Below are positions 45,469 through 54,474 of a DNA stretch of 64,000 nucleotides, one piece after another. Both the position numbers and the translations under genes were made by a program. The stretch comes from Azoarcus sp. (lineage in GTDB: Bacteria > Pseudomonadota > Gammaproteobacteria > Burkholderiales > Rhodocyclaceae). The DNA lies in NCBI GenBank assembly GCA_030604735.1, contig JAUVVG010000008.1, positions 46,210 through 110,209 on the forward strand, given 5' to 3'. The number at the start of each line of letters is the position of its first letter. The stretch's first letter is position 1. A model generated the notes under the pieces. It had not been told where the DNA came from. It saw only the letters and a program-made list of their open reading frames with translations, and made no database searches.

Positions 45469-46983
45469 ATGGCGCCACGGCGCAGCAAGCAAGTGGGCGA
45501 AACATCGTGGCGCGGGCACCCGGCTCGCCGCATCCGTTTGTTGCCGATCATGGTCTTCCTCTGGTGGTCACACGCGATGGTGCCCCTGGCCCTCGCAGAT
45601 GAGGTACTGCGCATCGGGGTACTGGCCTTCCGCCCTGCCGCCGAGACCATCTCCCGCTGGCAACCGACCGCCGATTACCTCGGCGAACACATCCAGGGAG
45701 TCAGCTTCGAGATCGTACCGCTGGGTTACCACGAGATGGGGGAAGCGCTCGCCTCGCGTGACCTCGATCTGGTGCTGACCAATCCCAGTCATTACATTTC
45801 GCTGCTGCAAAAGTACCAGGCCGAACGGATCGCGACGCTGATCGCGAGCGAGCAAGGCGTGCCGGTAACCGCATTCGGCGGGGTGATCGCGGTGCGCGCG
45901 CAAGCCGATGCGCCCACCTCGATCGCCGGCCTCAAGGGACGACGCGTCGCCAGCCCGCAGAAGGGGTCGCTGGGCGGCTACCAGGTCCAGGCGATGGAAC
46001 TGGTGCGTGCCGGACTGAACCCTGAGCGGGATGTCGAGATGGTCTTCACCGACATGCCGCACGATCGGGCGCTGGAGACCTTGCTGCAAGGACGGGCCGA
46101 TGCCGCTTTCGTCCGGACCGGGCTGATCGAATCGATGGCGGCCGAAGGCTTGTTAGACCCCAGCCAACTTCGCGTCCTGAACCGGCAGGTCGTGCCGAGT
46201 TTTCCGTTCCTGCTATCGACCCGCCTTTACCCCGAATGGCCGATCGCGGCACTCCCGCATCTGGACGCGATGCTGTCCCGCAAGATTGCGATCGCGCTGG
46301 TGACGCTGGACGCCGACCATCCTGCCACCCTCGCCGGCGGCTACCTGGGCTGGGCGGTACCGGCCGACTACGAGCCGGTCCGGGCACTGCTCGAGACACT
46401 GGCCCTGCCGCCATACGACGAAGCCGTGCCGGCATGGCGCACCCACTCCGGCACGCGAATGACCGAAAGCACCCTGTGGCTGCTGGGTCTGCTCGGCCTG
46501 CTGGCGCTCGCCGTGCTGGCGGCCCTGCTGTATTCGCGCCTGCGCTGTCGTCAGCTCGGCTCGGCACTGGGCGAAGCCCTGGCCTTGAACCAGACACTGA
46601 CCACCCGGCTGGCCACGATCTCGGCGGCCTGCCCGCAGGTCATGACCTATCGCTGCCGGCAGGACGCCGAGTGGACGATGGTCCATATCAGCGACAACGC
46701 GGAGCGGGTGACCGGTTATCCGCCGGAGATGTTCCTCAATGGCCAGATCGTATTATGCGATCTGATCCACCCTGACGACATCGACAAGGTACGCCAGAAC
46801 ATGGACGCCGCCCGACCCGATGCAGCCATGTTCGACATCCGCTACCGGCTTCGCCATGCCGACGGCGGTTTTCGGACGATGCGGGCGCACGGATTATGCA
46901 CACCCGACCGGGCCACCGGAGGACATTATCTGGATTGCGCCGCCGTTGTCATCGCGACGGCAGACGCCCGGGATCACGCCTGA
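45469..46983 (+). CDS. PhnD-type periplasmic binding domain with C-terminal PAS domain
   Basis: The 504-residue protein has a basic N-terminus and hydrophobic stretch (about 22-43, signal or anchor). A phosphonate-binding (PhnD-like) domain follows (about 45-320; LRIGVLAFRPAAET, DLVLTNPSHY, VASPQKGSLGGYQ). Then come a membrane helix (about 335-358) and a cytoplasmic PAS domain (390-495; DNAERVTGYPPEMFL, RYRLRHADGGFR). It stops there: no kinase, cyclase or phosphodiesterase domain follows. I chose ATG 45469, which has GGAG eight bases upstream, over 45454. It directly follows the GGDEF-EAL gene and probably passes its signal to that protein or another partner. Its stop abuts the convergent ankyrin gene. 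Confidence 0.85.
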   Translation: MAPRRSKQVGETSWRGHPARRIRLLPIMVFLWWSHAMVPLALADEVLRIGVLAFRPAAETISRWQPTADYLGEHIQGVSFEIVPLGYHEMGEALASRDLDLVLTNPSHYISLLQKYQAERIATLIASEQGVPVTAFGGVIAVRAQADAPTSIAGLKGRRVASPQKGSLGGYQVQAMELVRAGLNPERDVEMVFTDMPHDRALETLLQGRADAAFVRTGLIESMAAEGLLDPSQLRVLNRQVVPSFPFLLSTRLYPEWPIAALPHLDAMLSRKIAIALVTLDADHPATLAGGYLGWAVPADYEPVRALLETLALPPYDEAVPAWRTHSGTRMTESTLWLLGLLGLLALAVLAALLYSRLRCRQLGSALGEALALNQTLTTRLATISAACPQVMTYRCRQDAEWTMVHISDNAERVTGYPPEMFLNGQIVLCDLIHPDDIDKVRQNMDAARPDAAMFDIRYRLRHADGGFRTMRAHGLCTPDRATGGHYLDCAAVVIATADARDHA

Positions 46984-47664
46984 TCAGCGGATTTCCAGGC
47001 GCAGGCTACGATCGGGTGCGGGACGCTGGCGGCGCTCGGCCGCGATCAGGTCGGCGATGTCGGTATTGCCGTTCGACCGTGCCCATGAATCGGCGGTGAA
47101 ACCCCTGTCGTTCTGTTGATACAGATCGACATCGGTCTGAAGCAGGCGCCGCACCACCGCCATATGCCCGTTTCGCGCAGCGAACATCAAGGCATTCGAC
47201 TGATTCGGCGCCAACAGGTTGACGTCGGCCCCGGCCGCCAGGAAGCGCTCCACCAGCGCCAGCCGTCCCTCGAAGGCGGCATACATCAACGGTGTCCAGC
47301 CCTCATGGTTGATCTCGGCACCGGCCTCGAGCAGGACATCGACCACTTCGTCATGTCCCCGCAACACCGCCAGCATCAGCGCCGAATCGCCCGCCAGATT
47401 ACGATGCGAAATATTAGGCCGGTATTGCAGTATGGCCGACACGGTGCGGGTATGGCCGCCATTGGCCGCGAGGATGAGCAAGGTGTTGCCCTGTTCGTCT
47501 ATGGTATTCGGATCGATCCCCCGGTTGAGCAGGTCGACCAGTTGGCGGGTATCGCCAAGCCGGGCCGAGCTGAGCGAGTTCTCGTAGCTGCCAGTCTGGG
47601 CGAAGCCGTTCAGCGAGAAAAGAATCAATACCGCCAGCAGCGTCGCTACACGAAAAGTAAACAT
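46984..47664 (-). CDS. Exported ankyrin-repeat protein
   Basis: The 226-residue protein starts with a signal peptide (FRVATLLAVLILFSLNGFAQ, cleavage about residue 22) and then has five to six ankyrin repeats with the G-TPL/LLxxGA pattern (GNTLLILAANGGH, GDSALMLAVLRGHDEV, GWTPLMYAAFEGRLALV, NALMFAARNGHMAVV). It should be periplasmic or outer-membrane associated; ankyrin repeats mediate protein binding. The ATG at 47664 has GAGGG nine bases upstream and lies one base after the tatD stop, so it is in the tatD operon. Confidence 0.9.
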   Translation of the reverse strand: MFTFRVATLLAVLILFSLNGFAQTGSYENSLSSARLGDTRQLVDLLNRGIDPNTIDEQGNTLLILAANGGHTRTVSAILQYRPNISHRNLAGDSALMLAVLRGHDEVVDVLLEAGAEINHEGWTPLMYAAFEGRLALVERFLAAGADVNLLAPNQSNALMFAARNGHMAVVRRLLQTDVDLYQQNDRGFTADSWARSNGNTDIADLIAAERRQRPAPDRSLRLEIR

Positions 47665-47665
47665 C

Positions 47666-48439
47666 TCAGCTTGCCCTCGCATGGGTGAAGAGTCTGAAAA
47701 AATTGTCGGTGGTCGCAGCCGCGATCCGCTCGACCGGCTCGTCGCGCAAGCGCGCGATCTCCTCTGCGACATGCACCACCCAGGCCGGTTCGTTGGTCTT
47801 GCCCCGGTGCGGCACCGGTGCGAGATAAGGCGCATCGGTTTCGATCAAGAGCCGGTCCAGCGGCACGTATTGTGCGACCGCCTTCAGATCCTTGGCGTTA
47901 CGAAAGGTGACGATGCCGGAAAAAGAGATGTAGAAACCCAGATCCAGCGCGGCCTCGGCCACCTCCCGGGTCTCGGTGAAACAATGCATCACGCCACCGG
48001 CCTGATCTGCCCCCTCCTCCCGCATCAGGCGGATCGTGTCGGCCGCGGCCGAGCGGGTATGGACGATCAACGGCTTGCCGGTGGCACGCGAGGCGCGGAT
48101 GTGCTTGCGAAAGCGTTGCCGCTGCCACTCCGGTTCGTCCTTGTGCCAGTAATAATCGAGCCCGGTCTCGCCGATTGCGATCACCTTGTCATGAGCGGCG
48201 AGCGACACCAGCCTGGCTTCGTCCGGCTCCTCGACCTCGGCGTTGTCGGGATGAACGCCGACCGACGCGTAAAACCCGTCGTGCCGCTCGGCCAGCGCCA
48301 GCACTCGCGGGAAGTCCTCGATCTTGACATTCACGCACAGGGCATGACCCACCCGGTTGGCCGCCATCGCCGCGACGATCTCGTCCTCGCGCTCTGCCAG
48401 TTGCGGAAAATCCAGGTGGCAATGTGAATCCACATACAT
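47666..48439 (-). CDS. TatD-family metal-dependent deoxyribonuclease (YcfH type)
   Basis: The 257-residue TIM-barrel hydrolase has YVDSHCHLDF at the N-terminus, IGETGLDYYW, VHTRSAAADTI, MHCFTET and LIETDAPYLAPVPHRGK, all metal-binding or core TatD motifs. The YcfH branch sits next to holB and pilZ in proteobacteria, as here. Family members act as 3'-5' exonucleases or DNases in vitro; the in vivo role is open. It is 187 bp after the pilZ gene, a gap without obvious features. Confidence 0.93.
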   Translation of the reverse strand: MYVDSHCHLDFPQLAEREDEIVAAMAANRVGHALCVNVKIEDFPRVLALAERHDGFYASVGVHPDNAEVEEPDEARLVSLAAHDKVIAIGETGLDYYWHKDEPEWQRQRFRKHIRASRATGKPLIVHTRSAAADTIRLMREEGADQAGGVMHCFTETREVAEAALDLGFYISFSGIVTFRNAKDLKAVAQYVPLDRLLIETDAPYLAPVPHRGKTNEPAWVVHVAEEIARLRDEPVERIAAATTDNFFRLFTHARAS

Positions 48440-48626
48440 CGTCGAGCCAATCCTTGAAGGTGGGATGATTGAAGACCACGGGGCAGGTCGCGAGCCGCGG
48501 ACGGCGCCATTCGGTTATTCGTCGCACTCTCGCACGACCGTGATCGCGTGAGACCGCTGCCGAGCCGAAGGATTCCTGGCCCGCAGTCCGGCGCCGTGAC
48601 CCAAACCCGAGACGGACGGAACGGGC

Positions 48627-48992
48627 TTACAAGGTGTGGGTCGGCCGGTTCGATCCGATCAACCCCGCCAGAATGGTCTCGATCCGGTTGCGCAAGGCCT
48701 TGCCAGCCTCGTCGGCACTGAAATGCAGGCCGACGCCTTCGGTCTTACCGCCCTGCGCTCCATGCGGGGTGACCCAGACCACGGTCGCCGCGACCGGATG
48801 CTTGGTCGGATCGTCCATCAACTGAAGCAGCATGAAAATCTCGTCGCCCAGCGAGTACTTCTTCGGTGTCGGCACGAAAATGCCGCCGTTGTTCAGAAAC
48901 GGCATGTAGGCGGCATACAGCGCCGACTTCGAGTTGATGTTCAGGGACAACACACTCGGACGGGCAATACCGGCTTTGGCTGCGTCGCTCAT
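48627..48992 (-). CDS. pilZ: PilZ-domain protein (type IV pilus assembly type)
   Basis: The 121-residue protein begins ARPSVLSLNINSKSALYAAY, has NNGGIFVPT and VVWVTPHGAQG, and ends in a helix, matching the canonical PilZ of the holB-pilZ-tatD cluster. Canonical PilZ is needed for type IV pilus extension through PilB and FimX, and in this branch it lacks the RxxxR/DzSxxG c-di-GMP-binding motif; I do not see RxxxR here either. It starts 2 bp after the holB stop, so it is co-translated. Confidence 0.92.
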   Translation of the reverse strand: MSDAAKAGIARPSVLSLNINSKSALYAAYMPFLNNGGIFVPTPKKYSLGDEIFMLLQLMDDPTKHPVAATVVWVTPHGAQGGKTEGVGLHFSADEAGKALRNRIETILAGLIGSNRPTHTL

Positions 48993-48994
48993 GG

Positions 48995-50128
48995 TCAGGT
49001 TCCGGTCACGATGCGCGTGTAGCGCAACAGCATGTCTTCCAGCATCAGCCTCGCATTCAGCGGGTGCTGTGCCACCCTGCGAATCCGGGCGAAATCATTG
49101 TAACAGTTCAGCACGCCGGCCACGCTGGTACGGGCGGCCAGCGCAGACAGCGCGGCCTCCTCGGCAGGAAAGAAGCGCACCTGCCCGCCCAGCCGCACAC
49201 TGGCGAGATCGGTGACCCAGCGCTGCATCCAGTCCACCAGCAGCACCATGTCGAATCCGGCGCTGGTCGCCTCCTTGGACTTGAGCCAACTCTCCCACTG
49301 CCCGGCCAGGCCCAACGGATCGCTCTGCGGCAACTGCGACAACTCCCGCACGAAGCGGGCCAGCATGGACGCCAGCCCCTTGCCGGCCATCCGGTCGGCC
49401 ATCAGCGGCATGCCGCCGCAGAGCGCCAGCAAGGCCTTGCCCTCGCGCCCCTGGCTACCCATCCAGGCCGCCAGCTGCGCCTCGCCCGGACGAGGAATCG
49501 CCCAGGCCTGACAGCGACTGCGGATCGTCGGCAGCAAACGGCGTGGCGCCGACGAGATCAGCAGGAACAGGCAACCGGCTGGCGGCTCCTCCAGCAGCTT
49601 GAGCAGGGCATTGGCGGTGAAGGGATTCATCGCATGCGCCGGCTCGATCAGAATCACCCTGCGTGCGCTCTGGTGCCCAGTCGTGTTCAACGCGGCCTGC
49701 AGCCCGCGCACCTGTTCGATCAGAATCTGCGAGGACTTGGCCTTGGAAGGTTTGTCCGCGCCGCCACCGGCCGGCTCGGCCGCATCGGCTAAGGCCCCGC
49801 CGTTGCCCACCCCTTCGGCCGTCCCCTCGCCTCCCCCTTCGGCCGCGGCTTGCGCAGGTGGAAGCAACAAATGCAGGTCGGGATGATTGCCCGACAAGCG
49901 CAGGCGACAGCCGGCACATTCACCACAGGCCAGTCCGTCGCTACCGGGCGTGTGGCACAACAGCCTCGCTGCGAGCGCGTCGGCGAGGTCACGCTTGCCA
50001 CTGCCTGCCGCGCCGATGAAGAGCAGCGCGTGCGGCAAGCTGTCGCCCAGCGCGACCAGCCTCTGCCAGGCCGGTGCCAGCCAAGAATGCAGGCCGGTCG
50101 GCGTCTGTGGCACCACCGTCTCGCTCAT
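48995..50128 (-). CDS. holB: DNA polymerase III subunit delta'
   Basis: Delta' is part of the clamp-loader complex. The 377-residue protein has a Walker A-like [11 protein letters not shown], a four-Cys zinc module (Cys58, 68, 71, 74; ACGECAGC) and the SRC/sensor motif region (TIRSRCQAW). An unusual Gly/Ala/Glu-rich insertion (about residues 93-131) separates the zinc module from the next strand and is probably a flexible loop. I chose the ATG at 50128, whose ATGA overlaps the tmk stop; an ATG at 50137 would add three residues. Confidence 0.93.
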   Translation of the reverse strand: MSETVVPQTPTGLHSWLAPAWQRLVALGDSLPHALLFIGAAGSGKRDLADALAARLLCHTPGSDGLACGECAGCRLRLSGNHPDLHLLLPPAQAAAEGGGEGTAEGVGNGGALADAAEPAGGGADKPSKAKSSQILIEQVRGLQAALNTTGHQSARRVILIEPAHAMNPFTANALLKLLEEPPAGCLFLLISSAPRRLLPTIRSRCQAWAIPRPGEAQLAAWMGSQGREGKALLALCGGMPLMADRMAGKGLASMLARFVRELSQLPQSDPLGLAGQWESWLKSKEATSAGFDMVLLVDWMQRWVTDLASVRLGGQVRFFPAEEAALSALAARTSVAGVLNCYNDFARIRRVAQHPLNARLMLEDMLLRYTRIVTGT

Positions 50129-50754
50129 TCGAACCATCGCGCCACGATGATCGCCTCGAGTTCGGCGCGTATTGCCCCCGGGTCGCGGTCGGCGGCGATC
50201 ACCCGGATCCGCTCCGGGTCGCGGTCGGCGCGTTCCAGATAGGCCTTGCGCACCCGCTCGAAAAAGTCGCGCTGCTCGCGCTCGAACCGGTCCGGCGCGT
50301 TGCCGGTGCCGGACAGGCGGGCCGCGGCGATCTCGGGAGCCAGATCGAAGACCAGGGTCAGATCCGGCTGAAAGCCCGGATGGACCCAGTCTTCCAGCGC
50401 AGCGAACTTGGCCGGGTCCAGACCGCGCCCGCCGACCTGATAGGCATAGGTCGCGTCGCTGAAGCGGTCCGACACCACCCAGCGCCCGGCCGCGAGCGCC
50501 GGCAGGATACGCGCGGCAAGATGTTCGCGGCGGGCGGCGAACATCAGCATCGCCTCGGTTTCGAGGTGCATGCTCTGGTGCAGCAACACCTCCCGCAATC
50601 GTTCGCCCAGCTCGGTACCGCCAGGCTCACGGGTCTGTTCGACCTCCAGCCCCCTGGCCTGCAGCAGCGAGACCACGGCTGCGATCTGGCTGCTCTTGCC
50701 CGCGCCGTCTATGCCCTCGAAGGTGATGAAACGGGCCTTGCCTCGACTCGGCAT
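50125..50754 (-). CDS. tmk: Thymidylate kinase
   Basis: Tmk phosphorylates dTMP to dTDP. The 209-residue protein has the P-loop [12 protein letters not shown], the TREPGGT motif with the substrate-binding Arg, [11 protein letters not shown] and a LID region with [10 protein letters not shown]. This is the Gram-negative (type II-like) loop pattern. The ATG at 50754 overlaps the mltG stop (TGATG); a TTG three bases upstream is less likely. The mltG-tmk-holB order is standard. Confidence 0.96.
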   Translation of the reverse strand: MPSRGKARFITFEGIDGAGKSSQIAAVVSLLQARGLEVEQTREPGGTELGERLREVLLHQSMHLETEAMLMFAARREHLAARILPALAAGRWVVSDRFSDATYAYQVGGRGLDPAKFAALEDWVHPGFQPDLTLVFDLAPEIAAARLSGTGNAPDRFEREQRDFFERVRKAYLERADRDPERIRVIAADRDPGAIRAELEAIIVARWFE

Positions 50755-51755
50755 CAACTGCCGCCTCCTCTCTGGTAGCGGTTGACCGCCCGGTTGTGAT
50801 CCTGGAGATTGCGCGAGAACTGGCTCGTGCCGTCGCCGCGCGCGACGAAGTAGAGATAACTCGAGGCCTCCGGCTGCACCGCCGCGAGCATGGAGTCCCA
50901 GCCCGGCATCGCGATCGGCGTCGGTGGCAGCCCTGCCCGGGTATAGGTGTTGTAATCATGATCGGTGTCGAGGTGACGCCGGCGCAAACGCCCTTCGAAA
51001 TCCTCGCCGAAACCGTAGATCACGGTCGGATCGGTCTGCAGCCGCATTCCGATGCGCAAGCGGTTGGCGAAGACCGACGCAACCAGACCGCGTTCATCGG
51101 CCCGCCCGGTCTCCTTCTCGATGATGGAGGCGAGGATCAAGGCTTCGTATGGGGAGCGCAGCGGAACCTCCGGATCACGCATCTCCCACATCCGCTCCAT
51201 CCGGCGTGTCATCGCCTGGTGGGCCAGTCCCAGCACCGCGAGTGCGCTCGAATGACGATCGAAACGATAGGTGTCGGGAAAGAACAGGCCTTCCGGATGC
51301 GTCTGCTCGGCCCCGATACGCGCCATGATCTCCTCGTCGGCAAGACCGACCGTATCCTGCTGCAGATAAGGGTGGGCCTCGATCGCAGCACGCACCTGGC
51401 GGAAGTTCCAGCCTTCGACGATCAGTAGCTCCGCCAGCGTCACCTCGCCCCGGTAGAGGCGGTCGATCAGCGCCAGGGCGGTCATGCCGGCTTCGACCTG
51501 GTAGCTGCCGGCGACGATACGATCGGCCTTGCCGACCGCGCGCGCCATCCAGTACAAGGCCTCGGGATGGACCACGACCCCGGCCTCGGCGATCGCGCGG
51601 GCCGCCTGACGCATGTTGAAACCGCGCTGCACGGTGAACTCGACGGTCTCGCCCGGCATCGGCAAGGGTCGCTGCACATACCACCACCCATACGCGGCCA
51701 GCGCCGAGACGACGGCCAGCAGCAACAACAGTAATCTGATAAAAAATGACTTCAT
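50754..51755 (-). CDS. mltG: Endolytic murein transglycosylase MltG
   Basis: MltG cuts nascent glycan strands at the inner membrane and sets chain length. The 333-residue protein has one N-terminal membrane helix (about 5-24), a LysM-like region and the YceG domain with [21 protein letters not shown] (catalytic Glu) and [10 protein letters not shown], and ends PPTPIAMPG ... YLYFVA. It is the first gene of the mltG-tmk-holB-pilZ-tatD-ankyrin set, divergent from ygfZ across a 236-bp gap. Confidence 0.96.
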   Translation of the reverse strand: MKSFFIRLLLLLLAVVSALAAYGWWYVQRPLPMPGETVEFTVQRGFNMRQAARAIAEAGVVVHPEALYWMARAVGKADRIVAGSYQVEAGMTALALIDRLYRGEVTLAELLIVEGWNFRQVRAAIEAHPYLQQDTVGLADEEIMARIGAEQTHPEGLFFPDTYRFDRHSSALAVLGLAHQAMTRRMERMWEMRDPEVPLRSPYEALILASIIEKETGRADERGLVASVFANRLRIGMRLQTDPTVIYGFGEDFEGRLRRRHLDTDHDYNTYTRAGLPPTPIAMPGWDSMLAAVQPEASSYLYFVARGDGTSQFSRNLQDHNRAVNRYQRGGGS

Positions 51756-51930
51756 CGAACGGTCATGGCCATTGTCTAACGGGAGTCATGAACGCCGCCA
51801 TGATCCTCGCCCTCTCTCCAACTCGCTCCTGCGCGGGAGGCAAAGCACGGCGAATCACCCAAGCGCCTTTCAAAAATACCCGGAACCGTCCACACGGCCG
51901 GCCTGTCTTGGTCAAAACAATGCGCCGGGC

Positions 51931-51958
51931 GTGTTGCCGGCGCGACTCCCCCTATAAT
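51931..51958 (+). promoter_or_regulatory. Candidate ygfZ promoter
   Basis: A perfect TATAAT (51953-51958) lies 33 bp before the ygfZ ATG; GTGTTG at 51931-51936 is the best -35 with a 16-bp spacer but is weak. Confidence 0.5.
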
Positions 51959-51991
51959 ACTTCATCGCATCGATACCCGAGCCCGAGCCCC

Positions 51992-53011
51992 ATGAACACA
52001 GAGTGGACAGACTTCCTCACCCAAGCGGGTGCGAACCTCACCGAGACCGGCCTGGATTTCGACACCGGCCTGCCGACTTCCGACACCACGATCGCCGTGC
52101 CGCTGCTGCACCTGGGCGTGATCCGCAGCCATGGCGAGGATTCGGCACCGTTTCTTCACAATCTGTTTTCGAACGACGTGAAGAAACTCGCCGCCGATGC
52201 CGCCCAGTGGAACAGCTTCAATACGCCCAAGGGCAGAATGCTGGCCAGCTTCCTGATCTGGCCGGAAGATGGCGGACATCGCATCGTGTTGTCGGCCGAC
52301 ATCCTGCCGACGATGTTGAAGAAGCTGTCGATGTATGTCTTGCGCAGCAAGGTGAAACTCGACGACGCCGGCACCGACACCGTGCTGATCGGGGTCAGTG
52401 GCAAACAGGCCGGGGCACTGCTGGCCACCGCCGGCATGAACCCCGTTGCCGAGCGCATGCACTACAGCGCCGCTGACGACTGGCGCTGCATCCGCCTCGA
52501 TGACGCCAATTTCATGCTTGCGGTCAAGATGACCTCCGCGGCGCGCGTCTATCAAAGCCTGCTCGACGCCGGTGCGACCAAGGCCGGCACCTCGGCCTGG
52601 CAACTGGCGATGATCCGTGCCGGCCTGCCGCTGATCACCGCCGCGACACAGGAAGAGTTCGTCGCCCAGATGCTCAACTACGAGTTGATCGGCGGGGTCA
52701 GCTTCAACAAGGGCTGCTACCCGGGTCAGGAGATCGTCGCGCGGACCCAGTATCTCGGAAAGCTGAAGAAGCGGATGTACCGGGTGCATGTTCCGGTCGA
52801 GGTCGCGCCGGCCCCAGGCGCCGATCTGTTCACGCCCGAGTTCGGCGACCAGTCGGCCGGGAAACTGGTCAATGTCGCGCCGTCGCCGGACGGCGGTTTC
52901 GAGGCACTGGCGGTCATGCAGATGAGTAGTGCGGAGGCCGGCGAGATTCACATAGGCAGTCCGTCGGGCCCACTGCTGAGACTGCTGGCACTCCCCTACC
53001 CACTGCCCTGA
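51992..53011 (+). CDS. ygfZ: Folate-binding protein YgfZ
   Basis: YgfZ uses tetrahydrofolate to support assembly or repair of certain iron-sulfur clusters. The 339-residue protein has the GcvT-like fold and the diagnostic KGCYPGQEIVART motif with the reactive Cys. The start MNTEWTDFL at 51992 is preferred; upstream in-frame codons to 51746 overlap the promoter and look non-coding. Divergence from mltG is conserved in betaproteobacteria. The following DUF4936 and NRDE genes are its usual companions. Confidence 0.94.
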   Translation: MNTEWTDFLTQAGANLTETGLDFDTGLPTSDTTIAVPLLHLGVIRSHGEDSAPFLHNLFSNDVKKLAADAAQWNSFNTPKGRMLASFLIWPEDGGHRIVLSADILPTMLKKLSMYVLRSKVKLDDAGTDTVLIGVSGKQAGALLATAGMNPVAERMHYSAADDWRCIRLDDANFMLAVKMTSAARVYQSLLDAGATKAGTSAWQLAMIRAGLPLITAATQEEFVAQMLNYELIGGVSFNKGCYPGQEIVARTQYLGKLKKRMYRVHVPVEVAPAPGADLFTPEFGDQSAGKLVNVAPSPDGGFEALAVMQMSSAEAGEIHIGSPSGPLLRLLALPYPLP

Positions 53012-53046
53012 TCCCGGGCAGCCACGACACGCGACACCCGCCATCC

Positions 53047-53391
53047 ATGATTCCCGCACTCCAGGAACCGTCTCCCCTTGCCTACTATGTGTATTACCGC
53101 TTGCGCGCCGACACCGATTCGGCGGAGGCGGAGGGCCGTATCGCGGCGATGCAACAAACGCTGGCCGCTTCGACAGGGGTCCACGGCAGATTGCTCAGAC
53201 GCAAGGACGACCCGGCGACCTGGATGGAAATCTACGAACCGATCGAGGACGGACCGGTCTTCGAGCTCGCACTGCAGCAAGCAGTCGACAGCGCCGGAAT
53301 AGCCGGTTTGATCGAACCCGGCTCGGCACGGCATCTGGAGCGCTTCATCGACATGGAGCCGGCGAGCGGGCAGCATTGCCCGCCGGTCTGA
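53047..53391 (+). CDS. DUF4936 family protein
   Basis: A 114-residue protein with LAYYVYYRLRAD at the N-terminus, a LLRRKDDPATWMEIYEP motif and an aromatic/acidic strand pattern that fits DUF4936, a small dimeric alpha-beta barrel-like family found after ygfZ in betaproteobacteria. It has no known function. It starts 35 bp after ygfZ and is probably in the same transcript; no good Shine-Dalgarno is seen. Confidence 0.75.
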   Translation: MIPALQEPSPLAYYVYYRLRADTDSAEAEGRIAAMQQTLAASTGVHGRLLRRKDDPATWMEIYEPIEDGPVFELALQQAVDSAGIAGLIEPGSARHLERFIDMEPASGQHCPPV

Positions 53392-53550
53392 CGACGAGAC
53401 TCGCGCACCCGATGATGTTCTGGCACCACCACGCATCATGAAGGCTGTCATGACCACTGTCCCCTCCCGCATTGCGCGCCTTGTGCGCAGGACGCTGTCT
53501 CGCGAGAGAAGAGCGGGACCACAACGGCAACGCGCACCCGGGGTCATGCC

Positions 53551-54342
53551 ATGTGCCTGATCACGTTCGCCTGGCGGGTCCATCCCGATTTTCCGCTGGT
53601 GGTCGCGGCCAATCGCGACGAGTTCCAGGCCCGACCGGCGACGCCGGCCCATTGGTGGCCCGACCAGCCGGAGATCCTGGCCGGGCGGGATCTGGAGGCG
53701 GGCGGCACCTGGATGGGACTGACCCGCAACGGCCGCTTTGCCGCCCTCACCAACTACCGCGACCCGACCCGACACATGCCCGGCGCACCCTCACGTGGCA
53801 TGCTGGTCAGGGATTGCCTGGCTTCGACCGACACGGTCTCCACTACGCTGAACCGGCTTGCCGACATCAGCCGGGACTATGCCGGCTTCAACATGCTGGT
53901 CTGCGATGGGCGCGAACTCGGCATCCATGAGAGCGTGTCCGGCACGGTGAAGCTGCTGCCACCCGGCGTCTACGGCCTGTCCAACCACCTGCTGGACAGC
54001 GACTGGCCCAAGGTCCGCCTTGCCCGCAGCCGGCTAGCAGATGCACTCGCGGCGCTGCCGGACGACGCCGCGATGCTGGCGCTGTTGCGAGACGATCGTC
54101 CGGTCGCGGACGAGCACCTGCCGCAAACCGGCGTCAGCACCGAATGGGAGCGCCTGCTGTCGCCGGCCTTCATCCGGGGTCGCGCGGTGGGCTACGGCAC
54201 ACGCTGCTCGAGCCTGATCACCCTTGCCCACGACGGTGACACCCGGTTCAGGGAGTGGACCTGGAACGACAACGGCGAACTGAAGAGCGAAGTCTGCCAC
54301 CGCTTCGTCGTGCAGCCGACAAGCGTGGATTGCTCCCACTGA
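53551..54342 (+). CDS. NRDE-family protein (TANGO2 homologue)
   Basis: The 263-residue protein starts MCLITFAWR and contains VVAANRDEFQARPA, the NRDE signature, plus the GGTWMGL and LTNYRDP blocks. Cys2 is in the position of an Ntn-hydrolase nucleophile. TANGO2 homologues bind or move haem in eukaryotes and some bacteria. GC-rich leader bases precede the ATG but no strong ribosome site. Proximity to ygfZ (iron-sulfur) fits a metal-cofactor theme; that link is inference. Confidence 0.9.
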   Translation: MCLITFAWRVHPDFPLVVAANRDEFQARPATPAHWWPDQPEILAGRDLEAGGTWMGLTRNGRFAALTNYRDPTRHMPGAPSRGMLVRDCLASTDTVSTTLNRLADISRDYAGFNMLVCDGRELGIHESVSGTVKLLPPGVYGLSNHLLDSDWPKVRLARSRLADALAALPDDAAMLALLRDDRPVADEHLPQTGVSTEWERLLSPAFIRGRAVGYGTRCSSLITLAHDGDTRFREWTWNDNGELKSEVCHRFVVQPTSVDCSH

Positions 54343-54474
54343 GAACCCCTTACCGCGGTGGTATTTTGCCGCACTTGGGGACACCACAAGCTCGTACCGA
54401 CCGCATGTCGACAGTCCCGATCCGAACAAGATCGGCAAGGTCACCTCTGAAGGTCGGGCAGCAGAATCGTCGCC

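Noticed and set aside
47665..47835. N-terminal extension of the ankyrin protein into tatD
   Set aside because: The extension is out of frame tatD sequence; the ATG at 47664 begins a normal signal peptide with a ribosome site.
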